NCBI RefSeq assembly: GCF_001039045.1
Contig: NZ_LFEE01000038.1
Coordinates: 20,668 to 84,667, forward strand
Reading direction: 5' to 3'
From: Lactiplantibacillus herbarum
GTDB taxonomy: Bacteria; Bacillota; Bacilli; Lactobacillales; Lactobacillaceae
DNA length: 64,000 bases
Made by a program: the position numbers and the translations under genes. The notes beneath the pieces are model-generated. The model had not been told where the DNA came from. It made no database searches and worked only from the letters and a program-made list of their open reading frames with translations. Each line of letters opens with the position of its first letter. Within the stretch, counting starts at the first letter, position 1. Below are positions 36,362-44,924 of the stretch, piece after piece.

Positions 36362-39300
36362 TTAATCTTGTTTTTTACGTTGCCACCAACCAGCTAAGCC
36401 TAATAAACTACCTAATAGCGCTAAGCCCCACAGTGGTGAAACTGTCTGGTCGTCAGTTTGTGGCAAATTGATTGCCGCTGTTGCTGCTTTCACCGTGTGA
36501 TCCGTTGGTGTTGCAGCGGCACTTGTGCTTGTAGACTTTGGCTCAGAAACTACAGCCTGTGTCATTCCTGAATCAGTGGTAACTTTCACTGGCGTCTTAC
36601 CCGTTACCTTATCAGGTATCGTTGGTGTTGGCCGTTGTGAATCCTCAACTGGATCTGGATTGATTTCATCGCCGTCACTAGTCTCCGTAGCCTGTTCATA
36701 GACATAACTAATCTCTATATCATTAGCTCCAAAGGTTCCGGTAGCATTAGTTGGTACTGTCACAACTTGGTACCCATCAATCGTCACTGGTTTGGTCGTA
36801 TATTGCTCGCCAAGCTTTCCTGTAAATATCTGGTCCGCTGCAACCTGCTCACCATTAGTCGTGACATGATGAACCGTCACTGTCGTCGTCTGATCAGGCG
36901 TTGTTACCGGTGGCGTCACAGCATTAGCTTGATAGACAAAAGTCACTTCTGATGGTTTTTCACCATACATACCTGTAGCGATTCCCTGTGTTGATTGATA
37001 CTTATAGCCTGCAATTGCTGGATATTTAGCATTAAAAGTAGTCCCTACTTGGCCAGTCAATACTTCATCGGCTTGAAGCGTTTTACCGTTTACATCCTGA
37101 TAATGTACTGTTACCGTCGAGTTGACTGCTTGATACACTAACGTAACTTCTACCGAGGTGTCACCATACGTCCCATCAAGGGTACCTTGGACAGTTTGAT
37201 ACTTGTAACCAGTAATCGTTGGCGTCTTAACTATATAATCAGTCCCGATTTGACCGGTCAGTGTGCTGTCTTTTTGAAGCGTTTTACCATTAACATCTTG
37301 ATAATGTACCGTTACGGTCGAGTAAACGTCGTCATAAACAAACGTGACTTCCGTTGGCGCGTCACCATACGTACCGGTCGCATTGCCTTGCGTTGACTGG
37401 TATTTATAGCCCACTAGGGTTGGTGCCTTAACTGCAAAGTTAGAACCAACTTGACCCGTTAACACATCATCCTTTTGAATCGTTTTACCATTTGCATCCT
37501 GATAATGTACGGTTACCGTAGAAGAAACTGCTTCGTAAATAAAAGTGACTTCCGTTGGCATATCACCGTATACCCCAGTCGCATTGCCTTGCGTTGACTG
37601 ATATTTATAGCCCACTAAGGTTGGTGCTTTAGCCGTAAAGTTAGAACCAACTTGACCCGTTAGCACGTCATCTTTTTGAAGCGTCTTACCGTTTTCATCT
37701 TGATAATGCACCGTTACCGTCGAGTAAGCTTCATCGTAAATAAAAGTAACTTCCGTTGGCGTATCACCATACGTGCCAGTTGCGTTGCCCTGTGTTGCTT
37801 GGTACTTATATCCTGTTAACGTTGGTGCTTCTACCGAAAAAACCGTTCCAACTTGACCTGTCAGCACTTTATCAGCTTGAAGTGTCTTACCATTTGCATC
37901 TTGGTAGTGAACAGTTACAGTCGAGTTAACCATTCGATAAACAAAATTAACCGTTTGTGCAGCGTCTCCAAACGTTCCAGTTGCATTATCTGGTTGCGCA
38001 ACTAGTTGATACCCTTTGAATTGTTTAGTCGTTGCCGTGTAGCTATCGCCAACAACCCCTGATAGAACTTCAGGATCAGACAGTACTTTCCCCTGCTCAT
38101 CCACATAATTCACCGTCACTGGCTGAGCATCAGCAGCTACGATATATGGTGTAAACATATCCACAATCTCATTGCCATTCGCATCCGTAAAAATCGAAGC
38201 TAAATAGTAAGTGTATGGGTTTTGACTAACGGTATAACCTGCGTATGGGCTTGTCGTTGGTCCTGGCATGATTTGATTCTTAGTGACCTGATAAGCAAGC
38301 TGATCACCAGCTAATGTATTAGTTGCCCCACTATAAAATAACCGGATAACCGTTCCAGTTGGAGATACAACAATCGCACGACTAGCCGAATCAATCAGAT
38401 TAAACGTCATTCCCTTTGGCGGCTTCACTGGGTTGACCATGGTGTACTTACCAGTTACCGGCACATATACCACACTACGATCAACAAACTGACTATTAAT
38501 CTTAAAACTCGTCGTATACTGAGCGGAATCTAAGGACGAAAAATCCGCTATGTGATTACTAACCAGCGTTAAACTAACTAATTCCTTAAGATTAGCCAAT
38601 GGTGTAATATCTGATATCCGTTGACTAGCTATCTGTAGCGTTGTTAATTTAGTTAGCGAAGCTACTGGCGTGATATCCGTAATATCGCCCCACATCTGCT
38701 TGCTGACATTGTAGTTATTCAGTAAATCTAAGTCCGTTATATTAGTGGCATACTGAAGACCCTCTAATGAGAACGTGCTCTTACCATCAATATAAGTAGA
38801 GTAAGGTTGCATATTAAGTTTAGTTAATAATTGTAAGTCTGCTTTACTAATATCAGCAGTACTGGACCAAGTCTTACCATAACTACCTTTATTTAAAGTC
38901 GCTAAAATTGCTTGTTGCAATGTTTTATTGGGCATCCATTGGTCAATGGTTTCGTCAGTTTTAACCATAGCTGCTCGGGATACCGGTTGACTGGCACGAT
39001 CCCGCTTCAGTGCTGGAGTTGATTGATCAACAGCCGCAGTCGTCGTTTTGATAGCAGTATCAGTGGTAGTAGTCGTTATCGGTGTAGAAGTATTTTTTGA
39101 AGTAACTGTCGTCTCAGTAGCTGCCTTATCTTTAGATACTTCAGTTGTTTTCTGAACATTATCCGTTGTCACTTGCTTATCTTCAGACTCAGTCTTAGAT
39201 GTCTCTGTCTTAGTGGTATCTGCTTGTGTCGTACTGGTTGCATTCGCTTTATCTGAAGTAGCTGTCGTCTGATCAGTGCTTGACGTCTCTGCAGCATCTT

Positions 39301-39559
39301 GCTGACTAGTAGTAGCTTTATCAGCTGTCTGGACTGCTTGATCAGTGGTTGTTGCTGTCTTTAAAGCAACGGTGGTACTAGCAGTCGTTGCTGCCGTCAC
39401 TTTTGTCTGCGATACATCAGTTGACTGATTAACGTCAGTATCAGCCTGAGCATTAACCTCATTCCAAGTCCCTAGTGCTAGTGCCGTGGTTGTAATACCC
39501 GCTACTAGCCATTTTTTACCTTTTTTATACATCTTATAGTGCTGCTCTACCCGATTCAC
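36362..39559 (-). CDS. Sortase-anchored MucBP-repeat adhesin with leucine-rich region
   Basis: 1065 residues. The KxYKxGKxW signal is KMYKKGKKW at residues 9-17. A Ser/Thr/Lys-rich region runs to about 200. A leucine-rich segment spans about 235-350 (ITDLDLLNNYN, ITPLANLKELVSLTLVSNHI). About eight MucBP domains of roughly 67 residues (201-bp DNA period, about 480-960) follow, with STVTVHYQDxNGKTLQ and TLVGYKYQSTQGNATGxYG. LPQTDD lies near 1030, then a helix and QRKKQD. GTG 39559 has GGGGGA 6 bp upstream; the frame at 39592 is unsupported. Mucus binding is inferred from the MucBP domains. Confidence 0.92.
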   Translation of the reverse strand: MNRVEQHYKMYKKGKKWLVAGITTTALALGTWNEVNAQADTDVNQSTDVSQTKVTAATTASTTVALKTATTTDQAVQTADKATTSQQDAAETSSTDQTTATSDKANATSTTQADTTKTETSKTESEDKQVTTDNVQKTTEVSKDKAATETTVTSKNTSTPITTTTTDTAIKTTTAAVDQSTPALKRDRASQPVSRAAMVKTDETIDQWMPNKTLQQAILATLNKGSYGKTWSSTADISKADLQLLTKLNMQPYSTYIDGKSTFSLEGLQYATNITDLDLLNNYNVSKQMWGDITDITPVASLTKLTTLQIASQRISDITPLANLKELVSLTLVSNHIADFSSLDSAQYTTSFKINSQFVDRSVVYVPVTGKYTMVNPVKPPKGMTFNLIDSASRAIVVSPTGTVIRLFYSGATNTLAGDQLAYQVTKNQIMPGPTTSPYAGYTVSQNPYTYYLASIFTDANGNEIVDMFTPYIVAADAQPVTVNYVDEQGKVLSDPEVLSGVVGDSYTATTKQFKGYQLVAQPDNATGTFGDAAQTVNFVYRMVNSTVTVHYQDANGKTLQADKVLTGQVGTVFSVEAPTLTGYKYQATQGNATGTYGDTPTEVTFIYDEAYSTVTVHYQDENGKTLQKDDVLTGQVGSNFTAKAPTLVGYKYQSTQGNATGVYGDMPTEVTFIYEAVSSTVTVHYQDANGKTIQKDDVLTGQVGSNFAVKAPTLVGYKYQSTQGNATGTYGDAPTEVTFVYDDVYSTVTVHYQDVNGKTLQKDSTLTGQIGTDYIVKTPTITGYKYQTVQGTLDGTYGDTSVEVTLVYQAVNSTVTVHYQDVNGKTLQADEVLTGQVGTTFNAKYPAIAGYKYQSTQGIATGMYGEKPSEVTFVYQANAVTPPVTTPDQTTTVTVHHVTTNGEQVAADQIFTGKLGEQYTTKPVTIDGYQVVTVPTNATGTFGANDIEISYVYEQATETSDGDEINPDPVEDSQRPTPTIPDKVTGKTPVKVTTDSGMTQAVVSEPKSTSTSAAATPTDHTVKAATAAINLPQTDDQTVSPLWGLALLGSLLGLAGWWQRKKQD

Positions 39560-39844
39560 AATGATTCCCCCTATAAAAATCCAATCAATCATAATATTAA
39601 ATTTGATTTGAATTTATATTTAAATAAATATGTAACAGTAATCTTAATTAACTTAATATCATAAAACAAATCTATCAGTAACGGTCAAACACCTATACTG
39701 TATTTGTATCTTATCATAAGTACAACGCTCTCAAACACGGTTAGCACTCGCTAATTAAGCGGTTACTAATTCAAATAATCTGTCTTTCCACGTTAGCCAG
39801 TTACTTTTTGCTAGTTATGATGTACTTAAACATTAATATCCATA
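39560..39844. other. Gene-free stretch upstream of the MucBP adhesin
   Basis: About 285 bp of AT-rich sequence that should contain the minus-strand promoter of the adhesin. No open frame, strong hairpin or repeat of note was seen. Confidence 0.5.
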
Positions 39845-39876
39845 TAAAAAATCACCCAGTTTAAATAACCTGAGTG
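39845..39876 (-). terminator. Terminator of the MerR-CMD operon
   Basis: A 7-bp stem cacccag with ctgagtg (one wobble) is followed on the minus strand by TTTTTT, about 85 bp past the stop at 39959. Confidence 0.6.
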
Positions 39877-39958
39877 CTAATCAACAAATAACATCTACAA
39901 CTGTTAACTACTGGTTCTCCACAACACTAACGACGAATTTAAATTACTAAAGAGGTGA

Positions 39959-40633
39959 CTAAAATGTCATCGCTGCCGCATGAATCTTCTGCACACTGTT
40001 GATAACAAGTGGGAAACCGACATATGGCAACAGTTGGAGTGCGGACCAGATCAATTCACTTTCGGTATTACCAGCCTTGATGCTGCCACGCGCATGGGCG
40101 TTAATCTGGAAATCAACGTTTAACGTAATTAAAGCCATTAGTTCAAACCGTTCACGTTCCTGAACCGTCAATGCTAAACGAGCATAGTGATCATTGAAGA
40201 AATGCTCGGTCAACGATGACGCAATGAAGTCACCCGCATGGTCTGGGAGGTCCTGCAACAGGTGTTTAATTTCCGTACCATACAGATCAGCTTGGACTTG
40301 CGCACCAAAATCTTCTTCAGTCCGCATCTGTGGTGCCTCAACGGTTACATCGTTGCGCATTAACATTGCTTGAATTTCAGCAACTGCATCGCGTACCTTT
40401 AGACTGCCCACTACTGGAGCTAATTGGTAGACTACTTCTAAAATTTTTTCGGGTACGACTCCTATTTGTAACGCTTGTTGAACCTGACTATCAATTGCAG
40501 AAGTTGTGCCCTGTACGACCATTGCAACTAACGGCACCAACACCCGATCAGTACCCAGATGTGCCTGTCCCTGCTCCTCGACCGCACACAATAATGGTTG
40601 AATCAGTTGGTCAAAATCAGTCGTTGCTTTCAT
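39959..40633 (-). CDS. Carboxymuconolactone decarboxylase (CMD)-like protein, two domains
   Basis: 224 residues with two AhpD/CMD-like helical domains: VAMVVQGTTSAIDSQVQQAL then VVYQLAPVVGSLKVRDAV, and MALITLNVDFQINAHARGSI then WSALQLLPYVGFPLVINSV. The redox cysteines of AhpD-type members are absent in both, so a decarboxylase or lactonase-like or binding role is more likely than peroxidase function. ATG 40633 has AAGGAG about 10 bp upstream. It is 18 bp from the end of the MerR gene. Confidence 0.82.
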   Translation of the reverse strand: MKATTDFDQLIQPLLCAVEEQGQAHLGTDRVLVPLVAMVVQGTTSAIDSQVQQALQIGVVPEKILEVVYQLAPVVGSLKVRDAVAEIQAMLMRNDVTVEAPQMRTEEDFGAQVQADLYGTEIKHLLQDLPDHAGDFIASSLTEHFFNDHYARLALTVQERERFELMALITLNVDFQINAHARGSIKAGNTESELIWSALQLLPYVGFPLVINSVQKIHAAAMTF

Positions 40634-40651
40634 CTTTAACACACTCCTTAA

Positions 40652-41014
40652 TTAGTCATAAATATTATTATTCAGATCCGCAATTTTTTGCTGCACAATC
40701 GCCAAATTAGTTGCCAACAAGTCTGCCTTGTCCTGCAACTCTTCTTGGTGGTCACTCATGATTGCTAAGCGGCCAGCCCTTCCTTCCGCACCTTGATCCA
40801 GTAACGCAATGTATTGGCGAATCTGCTTCAATGGCATATCGGTTAGTCGAAAACAATTAATCAGCCGAATAATATCTAAGCTCGCATCATTGAAGATTCG
40901 ATTATTATTTTTATCGCGTTGTAAATCAGGAATCAGTCCTTTGCCGTCGTAATAGCGAATCCGATACGCTGACACCCCTGACGCTTGTTCTGCTTCTTTA
41001 ATGGTATATTGCAT
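40652..41014 (-). CDS. MerR-family transcriptional regulator
   Basis: 120 residues: YTIKEAEQASGVSAYRIRYYDGKGLIPDLQRD is the winged helix, followed by the RLINCFRLTDMPLKQIRQYIAL helix and a coiled coil. It belongs to the small-molecule MerR group without metal-binding cysteines. It heads a minus-strand operon with the CMD gene and is divergent from the amidohydrolase-LtrA operon, so it probably controls both. Confidence 0.88.
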   Translation of the reverse strand: MQYTIKEAEQASGVSAYRIRYYDGKGLIPDLQRDKNNNRIFNDASLDIIRLINCFRLTDMPLKQIRQYIALLDQGAEGRAGRLAIMSDHQEELQDKADLLATNLAIVQQKIADLNNNIYD

Positions 41015-41121
41015 AAAATCCCCCTGCTAGCTTCTTCATTAATTTTACGATTGTTAAGTTGCCTTAGCAACGTTCTAACCTGCTATGATAGAGTCAAATA
41101 ACTTTTGAAAGTGTGATTTAC

Positions 41122-42048
41122 ATGTCTAATGAACAACCAATTGACGTTTTTGCGCACGTCTTAGCACCAAAATTTTATCAACAGATGCTTGCCATTGATC
41201 CTACCATTCCTGAAAAGGCGCCCTACGTCAACGCACCAGCCTTAACTGATATGGCCTTTCGACAAGCTAATGAAACTGTCGCAACTCAGCAAATTATCAG
41301 TATGATGAACCTGAATCCTGAAGATTTCGTTTCCGCTAAACCCGCACTGGAACTCTGTCGGGCGGCAAACGATGAGCTCAGTCAGCTCGTCACTGACCAT
41401 CCAGATCTATTTTGCGGAGCTGTCGCCATGGTGCCTCTCAATAATTTAGACGGTGCCCAACAGATCATGACAGAACAAGTCGCCCCTAACCCTCAGTTAT
41501 TTGGCGTGCAGCTCTTCACCAGAGCACTCGGAAAGTCGATTGCCGATGAAAGCTTTGACCCGATTTTCGCCACCGCTGAACAGTTAGGCCTACCAATTTG
41601 GCTCCACCCGGTCTTCGATGACCGCAAACCAGACAACAATATCGTCTTCAGTTGGGAGTATGAGCTAACTCAGGCGATGCTACAACTGGTTGCTGCCGGA
41701 ATTTTCAAACGCCATCCACAACTGAAAATCATCGTTCACCATGCAGGTGCGATGGTGCCGTTCTTTGCCGGTCGCATTGATGCAATCTTACCAGCAGATC
41801 AGGCTCAGGATTTACACAAATTTTACGTTGATACGGCCATTCTTGGCAATCCAACCGCCTTGCAATTAACGACCGAATTCTTTGGCGCTGACCACGTCCT
41901 TTTCGGAACGGACGCGCCACTCGGCATTGCACCAGTGGGAGCTAGCCAACAGATTCTGACTGCCATTGACGACATGCCTGTCTCTGATCAAGTTAAACAG
42001 CAGATTCGTACTGACAATGCCCGTAAGCTATTAAGCTTGCCACGATGA
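41122..42048 (+). CDS. Amidohydrolase-superfamily (Amidohydro_2) hydrolase/decarboxylase
   Basis: 308 residues of the ACMSD/gamma-resorcylate-decarboxylase-like class. The N-terminus IDVFAHVLAPKFY stands where the metal-binding HxH usually lies and keeps only the second His. Other landmarks are GLPIWLHPV, KIIVHHAGAMVPFFAGRI and HVLFGTDAPLG, with the metal or catalytic His and Asp. It is divergent from MerR-CMD, suggesting breakdown of an aromatic or muconate-like compound; this is inference. ATG 41122 has only a weak GAAAGTG site. The gene is followed after 11 bp by the LtrA-like gene. Confidence 0.82.
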   Translation: MSNEQPIDVFAHVLAPKFYQQMLAIDPTIPEKAPYVNAPALTDMAFRQANETVATQQIISMMNLNPEDFVSAKPALELCRAANDELSQLVTDHPDLFCGAVAMVPLNNLDGAQQIMTEQVAPNPQLFGVQLFTRALGKSIADESFDPIFATAEQLGLPIWLHPVFDDRKPDNNIVFSWEYELTQAMLQLVAAGIFKRHPQLKIIVHHAGAMVPFFAGRIDAILPADQAQDLHKFYVDTAILGNPTALQLTTEFFGADHVLFGTDAPLGIAPVGASQQILTAIDDMPVSDQVKQQIRTDNARKLLSLPR

Positions 42049-42059
42049 GGTGACCACTT

Positions 42060-43217
42060 TTGACAAAAAAATCGCATAACCTCTGGGGGACGCCACGTAA
42101 AATCACCCAACAGATCCGCGAACGTAAGATTTCCTGGTTAGAACTCTTTTCTGACCTAGTCTACGTGGTTATTATCCATAACATTACGGTCGGCTTCGCT
42201 GCTCATTTCAATTGGAGTGGTTTGCTGACCTTCCTGATTCTATTCTATTTAGTCTTCAACAGTTGGAATAACTTGGCGATTTATTTTGACCTTCACGGTA
42301 ACGACAGCGTTCGGACGACATTTCTAACGCTCGTTCAGATCTTGCTAGTCGCTCTGTTTGCAGGAAGTATCATCACCGCTTTTGACGGCCAATACCTAGC
42401 AACGGCGCTGGTCTACTTCGCCATTCAATTACTATTCATGTATATGTGGTGGACGACCGCACGCTATGATCCCGAACACATGCTCACGACGCGCCCCTAT
42501 TTGATCTATTACACGATTGGCGCCGTCTTACTGCTTCTAATTCCGTTGATGAAGGCGACGGGTATCCAAGAGCTATTACTATTGGGCGTTATCTTCTTTG
42601 ACTTCTTTGCCCTACTGTTTGAAAGTCCGAATTTTAATCGCGAATTCAAACAGCGTCATATTGCCTTTCAGATTTCACCGGCACTACTTGAACGTTACGG
42701 CCAATTTACTATGATCGTGCTGGGTGAATCGCTAGCCAACTTAATCGACTTATTCGACGAGGGACTGGCCTTACCTAAAATCGGCTTGTTCTTACTGTTA
42801 GTCATCAGTACCATCGCCATCTGGTGGTTGTATTACTCCTTGATGGACGATATTACCGTCAAGGAACGCAACTACCAAGGCTTAGTATTCTTTCGCGGAT
42901 TACACATTAACTTCATCTTGTTCTTAAGCTTGGAAGGATTCTTCCTCACTGAGCTAGCCGATAAATCATCGCTCTGGATTCGTCTCGGTTATCTCATAAG
43001 TCTAGTATTAGTTCTGGTCACCTTAACCTCAATGGTCATCAATCGGCAACAACATACTGTTGCTAGAAAACAACTTTTCATCAGCGGTAGCATTGTCCTG
43101 ATTGCTATCTTGCTGAGCACCCTACTTCCTAATATCTGGATGCTAATCTTAATTGACGTGGTACTCCTCAGCGCCTGCGTCTATCGGGAACGCAACGTGC
43201 TCAACGCCGAATCTTAG
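42060..43217 (+). CDS. LtrA-family (low temperature requirement A) membrane protein
   Basis: 385 residues with about twelve helices. The hallmark N-terminus KISWLELFSDLVYVVIIHNI corresponds to the family WxELFxDLVFV motif, and FTMIVLGESLANLI is the second hallmark. LtrA was linked to growth at low temperature in Listeria, but its biochemical role is unknown. TTG 42060 has GAGGTGA 9 bp upstream. It is co-transcribed with the amidohydrolase. Confidence 0.88.
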   Translation: MTKKSHNLWGTPRKITQQIRERKISWLELFSDLVYVVIIHNITVGFAAHFNWSGLLTFLILFYLVFNSWNNLAIYFDLHGNDSVRTTFLTLVQILLVALFAGSIITAFDGQYLATALVYFAIQLLFMYMWWTTARYDPEHMLTTRPYLIYYTIGAVLLLLIPLMKATGIQELLLLGVIFFDFFALLFESPNFNREFKQRHIAFQISPALLERYGQFTMIVLGESLANLIDLFDEGLALPKIGLFLLLVISTIAIWWLYYSLMDDITVKERNYQGLVFFRGLHINFILFLSLEGFFLTELADKSSLWIRLGYLISLVLVLVTLTSMVINRQQHTVARKQLFISGSIVLIAILLSTLLPNIWMLILIDVVLLSACVYRERNVLNAES

Positions 43218-43274
43218 TGTTATCATACTAGCTTAGAACGGCGCTAAGGCAAGACCTATTTCAAATGATTTAGT

Positions 43275-43323
43275 ATTACAAATACGGCTAGTCCTGTGTA
43301 TAAGGACTAGCCGTATTTGTAAT
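43275..43323. terminator. Perfect 20-bp hairpin, bidirectional terminator (AAATACRG family copy 1)
   Basis: Left arm 43275-43294 and right arm 43304-43323 are fully complementary, with a 9-nt loop. It lies between the convergent LtrA and mazF genes. Related hairpins occur at 44000-44042 and 52634-52677. Confidence 0.85.
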
Positions 43324-43356
43324 GCTATCTACCCTGTCTAAAATTGCTGTGTGAGC

Positions 43357-43686
43357 TCACTCAATAAACTGATCAATTGTTGAAATAACATTTGCCCACG
43401 TCACAGGGTCACATTGCTCAACAAACTCTAACTTTCGTTTTTCAAAATCCATTGATCTAAGTTGATGGGTCACTACCTCACCATTGACTCGAGCAGGTTG
43501 TTCAATGGTCACGTACGTTCCAAAAGAACGTTGCGTACTTGTAATTGGGCATATTAGACAAAAGCCAGTAAGCTTATTAAAAATCGTTTTACTGACAACA
43601 AGGCCGGGACGTCGTTTCTTAATTTCGTGTCCTATGGATGGATCAAAATTAATATAGACAATGTCTCCTTGCTCCGGGTTGTACAT
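43357..43686 (-). CDS. mazF: MazF/PemK-family endoribonuclease toxin
   Basis: 109 residues with the PemK/MazF fold: QGDIVYINFDPSIGHEIKKRRPGLVVS at the N-terminus, then CLICPITSTQRSFGTYV, and VTHQLRSMDFEKRKL. Family toxins cleave mRNA at short sequences and are held inactive by MazE. The start ATG overlaps the antitoxin stop by one base (TAATG), giving coupled translation. The longer frame to 43707 lies inside the antitoxin gene. It ends just before a bidirectional terminator. Confidence 0.92.
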   Translation of the reverse strand: MYNPEQGDIVYINFDPSIGHEIKKRRPGLVVSKTIFNKLTGFCLICPITSTQRSFGTYVTIEQPARVNGEVVTHQLRSMDFEKRKLEFVEQCDPVTWANVISTIDQFIE

Positions 43687-43904
43687 TACCCTTCCACCTC
43701 GTCCCACTCACGATCTTCTTCTGAAACGCTATCACGAAAGCCGACCCAATCAGACTCCTTAGCAAACAGATTATCACGCAGTGGCGTCATAACAAAGGTA
43801 TCACCAATTTTAACAATTTTATATTTATCACCAGCTTCAGCTTTAAGTGCACTAGGAATAATTGCACCAACTGAGTTTCCGATTTTACGAATGGTTGTTT
43901 CCAT
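43686..43904 (-). CDS. mazE: MazE/AbrB-type antitoxin
   Basis: 72 residues. The SpoVT/AbrB DNA-binding fold is seen in TTIRKIGNSVGAIIPSALKAEAGDKYKIVKIGDTFVMTPL, and the C-terminus is acidic (SEEDREWDEVEG), as expected for the toxin-wrapping tail. ATG 43904 has GGAG about 9 bp upstream. It precedes and overlaps mazF. Confidence 0.9.
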   Translation of the reverse strand: METTIRKIGNSVGAIIPSALKAEAGDKYKIVKIGDTFVMTPLRDNLFAKESDWVGFRDSVSEEDREWDEVEG

Positions 43905-43999
43905 ATCAATCACTCCTTAAACATTCTTGTTATAACTAGTATAATTCGATTTAACGTACACTACAAGTATTTAACACACTACCTATCAATGTTACAAAA

Positions 44000-44042
44000 A
44001 CAAATACGGTTAGCCCTTACTAAAGGGACTAACCGTATTTGT
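44000..44042 (-). terminator. Terminator of the MarR-DUF3781 operon (AAATACRG family copy 2)
   Basis: Arms acaaatacggttag (44000-44013) and ctaaccgtatttgt (44029-44042) are complementary over 14 bp, then ccct/aggg extends the stem past a bulge. The minus-strand tail is GTTTTTG. It is similar in sequence to the hairpin at 43275-43323. Confidence 0.85.
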
Positions 44043-44049
44043 ATTATCA

Positions 44050-44307
44050 CTATGCTGCTACTCTATCCGCCGTAATCAACCGGCAATTAAAACGATTAAT
44101 GGTCAGTCGGACATGCCGCACTGAGCTAGTCACGTAGTAATTCTTACCGCGCTGCTCAACGCTAGTCTTAGTATCCATCAAGATTTCTTGTACTAACACT
44201 TTAACTTCGGCCTCAGTCATCACTGTCTTCAACTTTTTATTAACCCGTTGAAAAACTAACTCAGTGTAACAGACTTGCTCTGAAAGCTGCTGCAATAACT
44301 CGTCCAT
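44050..44307 (-). CDS. DUF3781 family protein
   Basis: 85 residues matching DUF3781: CYTELVFQRVNKKLKTVMT, then EQRGKNYYVTSSVRHVRLTINR and RLITADRV. The function of the family is unknown. The ATG at 44307 uses GAGGA inside the end of the MarR gene; the genes are separated by only a few bases, so they are co-translated. It may modulate the MarR/MFS drug-response system. Confidence 0.8.
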   Translation of the reverse strand: MDELLQQLSEQVCYTELVFQRVNKKLKTVMTEAEVKVLVQEILMDTKTSVEQRGKNYYVTSSVRHVRLTINRFNCRLITADRVAA

Positions 44308-44311
44308 CACA

Positions 44312-44764
44312 TTAGTCCTCGTCCGCTGGTGCTTGCGTATTCGTTGCCGTGAAGGCCTGGCTAATTTGATTCAACCGCTGATAAGTTGCCTGAAACTCGC
44401 CGCCAAGTAAATCGAGCATCCGCCGTTCACTATTTTCAAAAAAGGCTTCGATCCCTTGGGCTAACTGCCGCGCCTTAGGAGTTAACAATAGCCGTTTATA
44501 GCGGGCGTCATCCTTAGCTGGCACCCGTAACAACAAGTCGTTGGCAACCATCGTCGTCACCAAACTGGACGCTGTCGCCTTGCGAATATTGAATTCATGC
44601 TCTAAATCCCGCTGAAAAATATCCTGTTGGGCCTCATGGTCAGCGATGTAATTGATCGTGCTGATCTGCGTTCCCGTTAATCCAAGCGTCTTGGCAAAAT
44701 GGTCAGAGTCCCGCGCCAGGGCGTTATTCGCTTTTTTGATGGCAATCCCAATTGAATACTGCAT
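44312..44764 (-). CDS. MarR-family transcriptional regulator
   Basis: 150 residues. The winged helix NIRKATASSLVTTMVANDLLLRVPAKDDARYKRLLLT is clear. It is divergent from an MFS exporter, with facing consensus promoters and repeated TAGTTCG half-sites between them: a standard drug-exporter repressor arrangement. GGAGG precedes the ATG. It forms an operon with the DUF3781 gene. Confidence 0.9.
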   Translation of the reverse strand: MQYSIGIAIKKANNALARDSDHFAKTLGLTGTQISTINYIADHEAQQDIFQRDLEHEFNIRKATASSLVTTMVANDLLLRVPAKDDARYKRLLLTPKARQLAQGIEAFFENSERRMLDLLGGEFQATYQRLNQISQAFTATNTQAPADED

Positions 44765-44804
44765 GAAGCACCTCCGGAGTTAGTTCGTGTTTTTACTATC
44801 TAGC

Positions 44805-44833
44805 ATTTTACGGTCCCAGTTAAGAAATGTCAA
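44805..44833 (-). promoter_or_regulatory. Promoter of the MarR-DUF3781 operon
   Basis: On the minus strand, TTGACA (44828-44833), a 17-bp spacer and TAAAAT (44805-44810). A TAGTTCG half-site at 44781-44787 lies just downstream of the start. Confidence 0.85.
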
Positions 44834-44847
44834 TTTCAATTAATCAC

Positions 44848-44876
44848 TTGATATCATCATATTTCAATGCTAAAAT
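44848..44876 (+). promoter_or_regulatory. Promoter of the MFS exporter gene
   Basis: TTGATA (44848-44853), 17-bp spacer, TAAAAT (44871-44876). The operator-like palindrome starts 8 bp downstream, at the expected transcription start. Confidence 0.85.
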
Positions 44877-44883
44877 AGCTAAT

Positions 44884-44910
44884 TAGTTCGAACTAGAACT
44901 ATATTTAGAA
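44884..44910. promoter_or_regulatory. MarR operator before the MFS exporter gene
   Basis: The palindrome TAGTTCGAACTA (44884-44895) is followed at once by AACTATATTTAGAA (44897-44910), a 14-mer identical to the arm end of the 36-bp palindrome at 17147-17182. It overlaps the expected transcription start. Confidence 0.72.
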
Positions 44911-44924
44911 TTGGAGTTAAAAAG

